From Rhodospirillales bacterium (GTDB lineage Bacteria > Pseudomonadota > Alphaproteobacteria > Acetobacterales > Acetobacteraceae), in the NCBI GenBank assembly GCA_015654825.1, contig JAATGE010000641.1, forward strand, positions 1-5,796: a DNA stretch of 5,796 nucleotides. The letters are read 5' to 3'. How positions within the stretch are numbered: the first letter of the stretch is position 1; the number at the start of each line of letters is the position of its first letter. The notes under the pieces are model-generated. The model was not told where the DNA came from and made no database searches. It saw nothing but the letters and a program-made list of their open reading frames with translations. Position numbers and translations under genes: made by a program. This document shows, in pieces, positions 5,534 to 5,796 of this stretch.

Positions 5534-5563
5534 CTGGGGCCAGTAGGCCCCAGACCCCATTTT
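5534..5563 (+). terminator. Likely intrinsic terminator of the three-gene operon
   Basis: CTGGGGCC (5534-5541) and GGCCCCAG (5546-5553) form a perfect 8-bp GC-rich stem with a 4-base AGTA loop. A short T-run (5560-5563) follows after ACCCCA. The T-tract is weak and six bases from the stem, so termination is plausible but not certain. CCAGACC (5550-5556) can alternatively pair with GGTCTGG (5574-5580). It is the second stem of the REP-like unit. Confidence 0.5.
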
Positions 5564-5638
5564 GTCTGTTCCCGGTCTGGCATTGACCCCGCGCCAATAG
5601 GCCAGTTCACAGCTCCTGCGGCATTGTACAGAAGACTC

Positions 5639-5667
5639 CCGCCGCGCAGCGCTAACGCAGGCGGCGG
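5639..5667. repeat. Imperfect GC-rich hairpin
   Basis: CCGCCGC (5639-5645) pairs with GCGGCGG (5661-5667), with an inner GCG/CGC pair (5649-5651, 5656-5658) closing a CTAA loop. No T-run follows. Its role is unknown; it may be another intergenic repeat. Confidence 0.45.
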
Positions 5668-5796
5668 CACGCCGTCGGGGGTCCAGCAACTGTCTTGTTT
5701 GTTTCGGGAGTTGGGTCCGCCCTTGGTGCAGCGTGCCACCGTGCTCAGCGCCGTCAATGACGCTGCGCGCCGCTCCGCGGTGGCCTTCGGCCATCA

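Larger units (their letters stand above)
5499..5796. other. Repeat-rich intergenic region at the right edge
   Basis: I support no gene in these 298 bases. Besides the two-stem repeat at 5507-5553 it holds a further imperfect hairpin (5639-5667) and a TGGCC-TTC-GGCCA palindrome near the right end. Frames that are open here have compositions typical of GC-rich non-coding DNA, and none gives a recognisable protein. A gene could begin beyond the edge. Confidence 0.5.

Noticed and set aside
5408..5794. Minus-strand ORFs of 107-128 codons at the right edge
   Set aside because: They run through the palindromic repeats and antisense to the Trm112-like gene. Composition is Arg/Ala/Gly-rich with no recognisable family.
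1..5796. CRISPR array, toxin-antitoxin pair, defence or retron-like system
   Set aside because: No regularly spaced repeats, reverse transcriptase, nuclease or paired small-gene signature was seen. Island cargo, if any, lies left of the window.

Overview
The window looks like a high-GC alphaproteobacterial chromosome, probably a Rhodospirillales-type lineage. This is inferred from the gene trio at the right (CnoX-type thioredoxin/TPR protein, LON-domain protein, Trm112-like protein), strong GC codon bias and protein character; no species can be named. It straddles the boundary between a mobile region (about 1-3262) and native core genome (about 3262-5796). Sampled lines show the contrast: 2461-2520, inside the integrase, is about 47% G+C, while 4261-4320, in the core, is about 78%.

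Left region (1-1654), insertion-sequence debris. An IS66-family end (about 1-486) carries tnpA on the minus strand and the first codons of tnpB; each is shifted by one missing base at the same GCGGG context. It abuts, and probably inserted into, an IS110-family transposase gene on the plus strand (about 487-1418). That gene has lost its N-terminus and carries a 4-bp deletion and a compensating 1-bp insertion. About 236 bp of non-coding DNA with small hairpins follows.

Middle region (1655-3262), integration module. A small uncharacterised ORF (1655-1933, plus) converges on and overlaps the 3' end of a complete tyrosine recombinase/integrase (1843-3150, minus). The integrase start lies about 110 bp from the 3' end of a tRNA-Gly(GCC) gene (3262-3336, minus). 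This is the classic layout of an integrative element or genomic island inserted at a tRNA 3' end. The other end of the element is outside the window.

Right region (3337-5796), core genome. Three closely spaced plus-strand genes probably form an operon linked to protein quality control and translation: the thioredoxin/TPR co-chaperone-like protein (3573-4592), the LON substrate-binding-domain protein (4606-5271) and the Trm112-like protein (5286-5498). A repeat-rich intergenic stretch with a likely terminator follows; one copy of an 18-bp direct repeat forms the 3' end of the Trm112-like gene.

I found no CRISPR array, toxin-antitoxin pair, defence cassette or other convincing undescribed system. 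The most interesting points are the nested and decayed IS elements, the tRNA/integrase boundary with its perfect inverted repeat, and the intergenic repeat that has entered a coding sequence.
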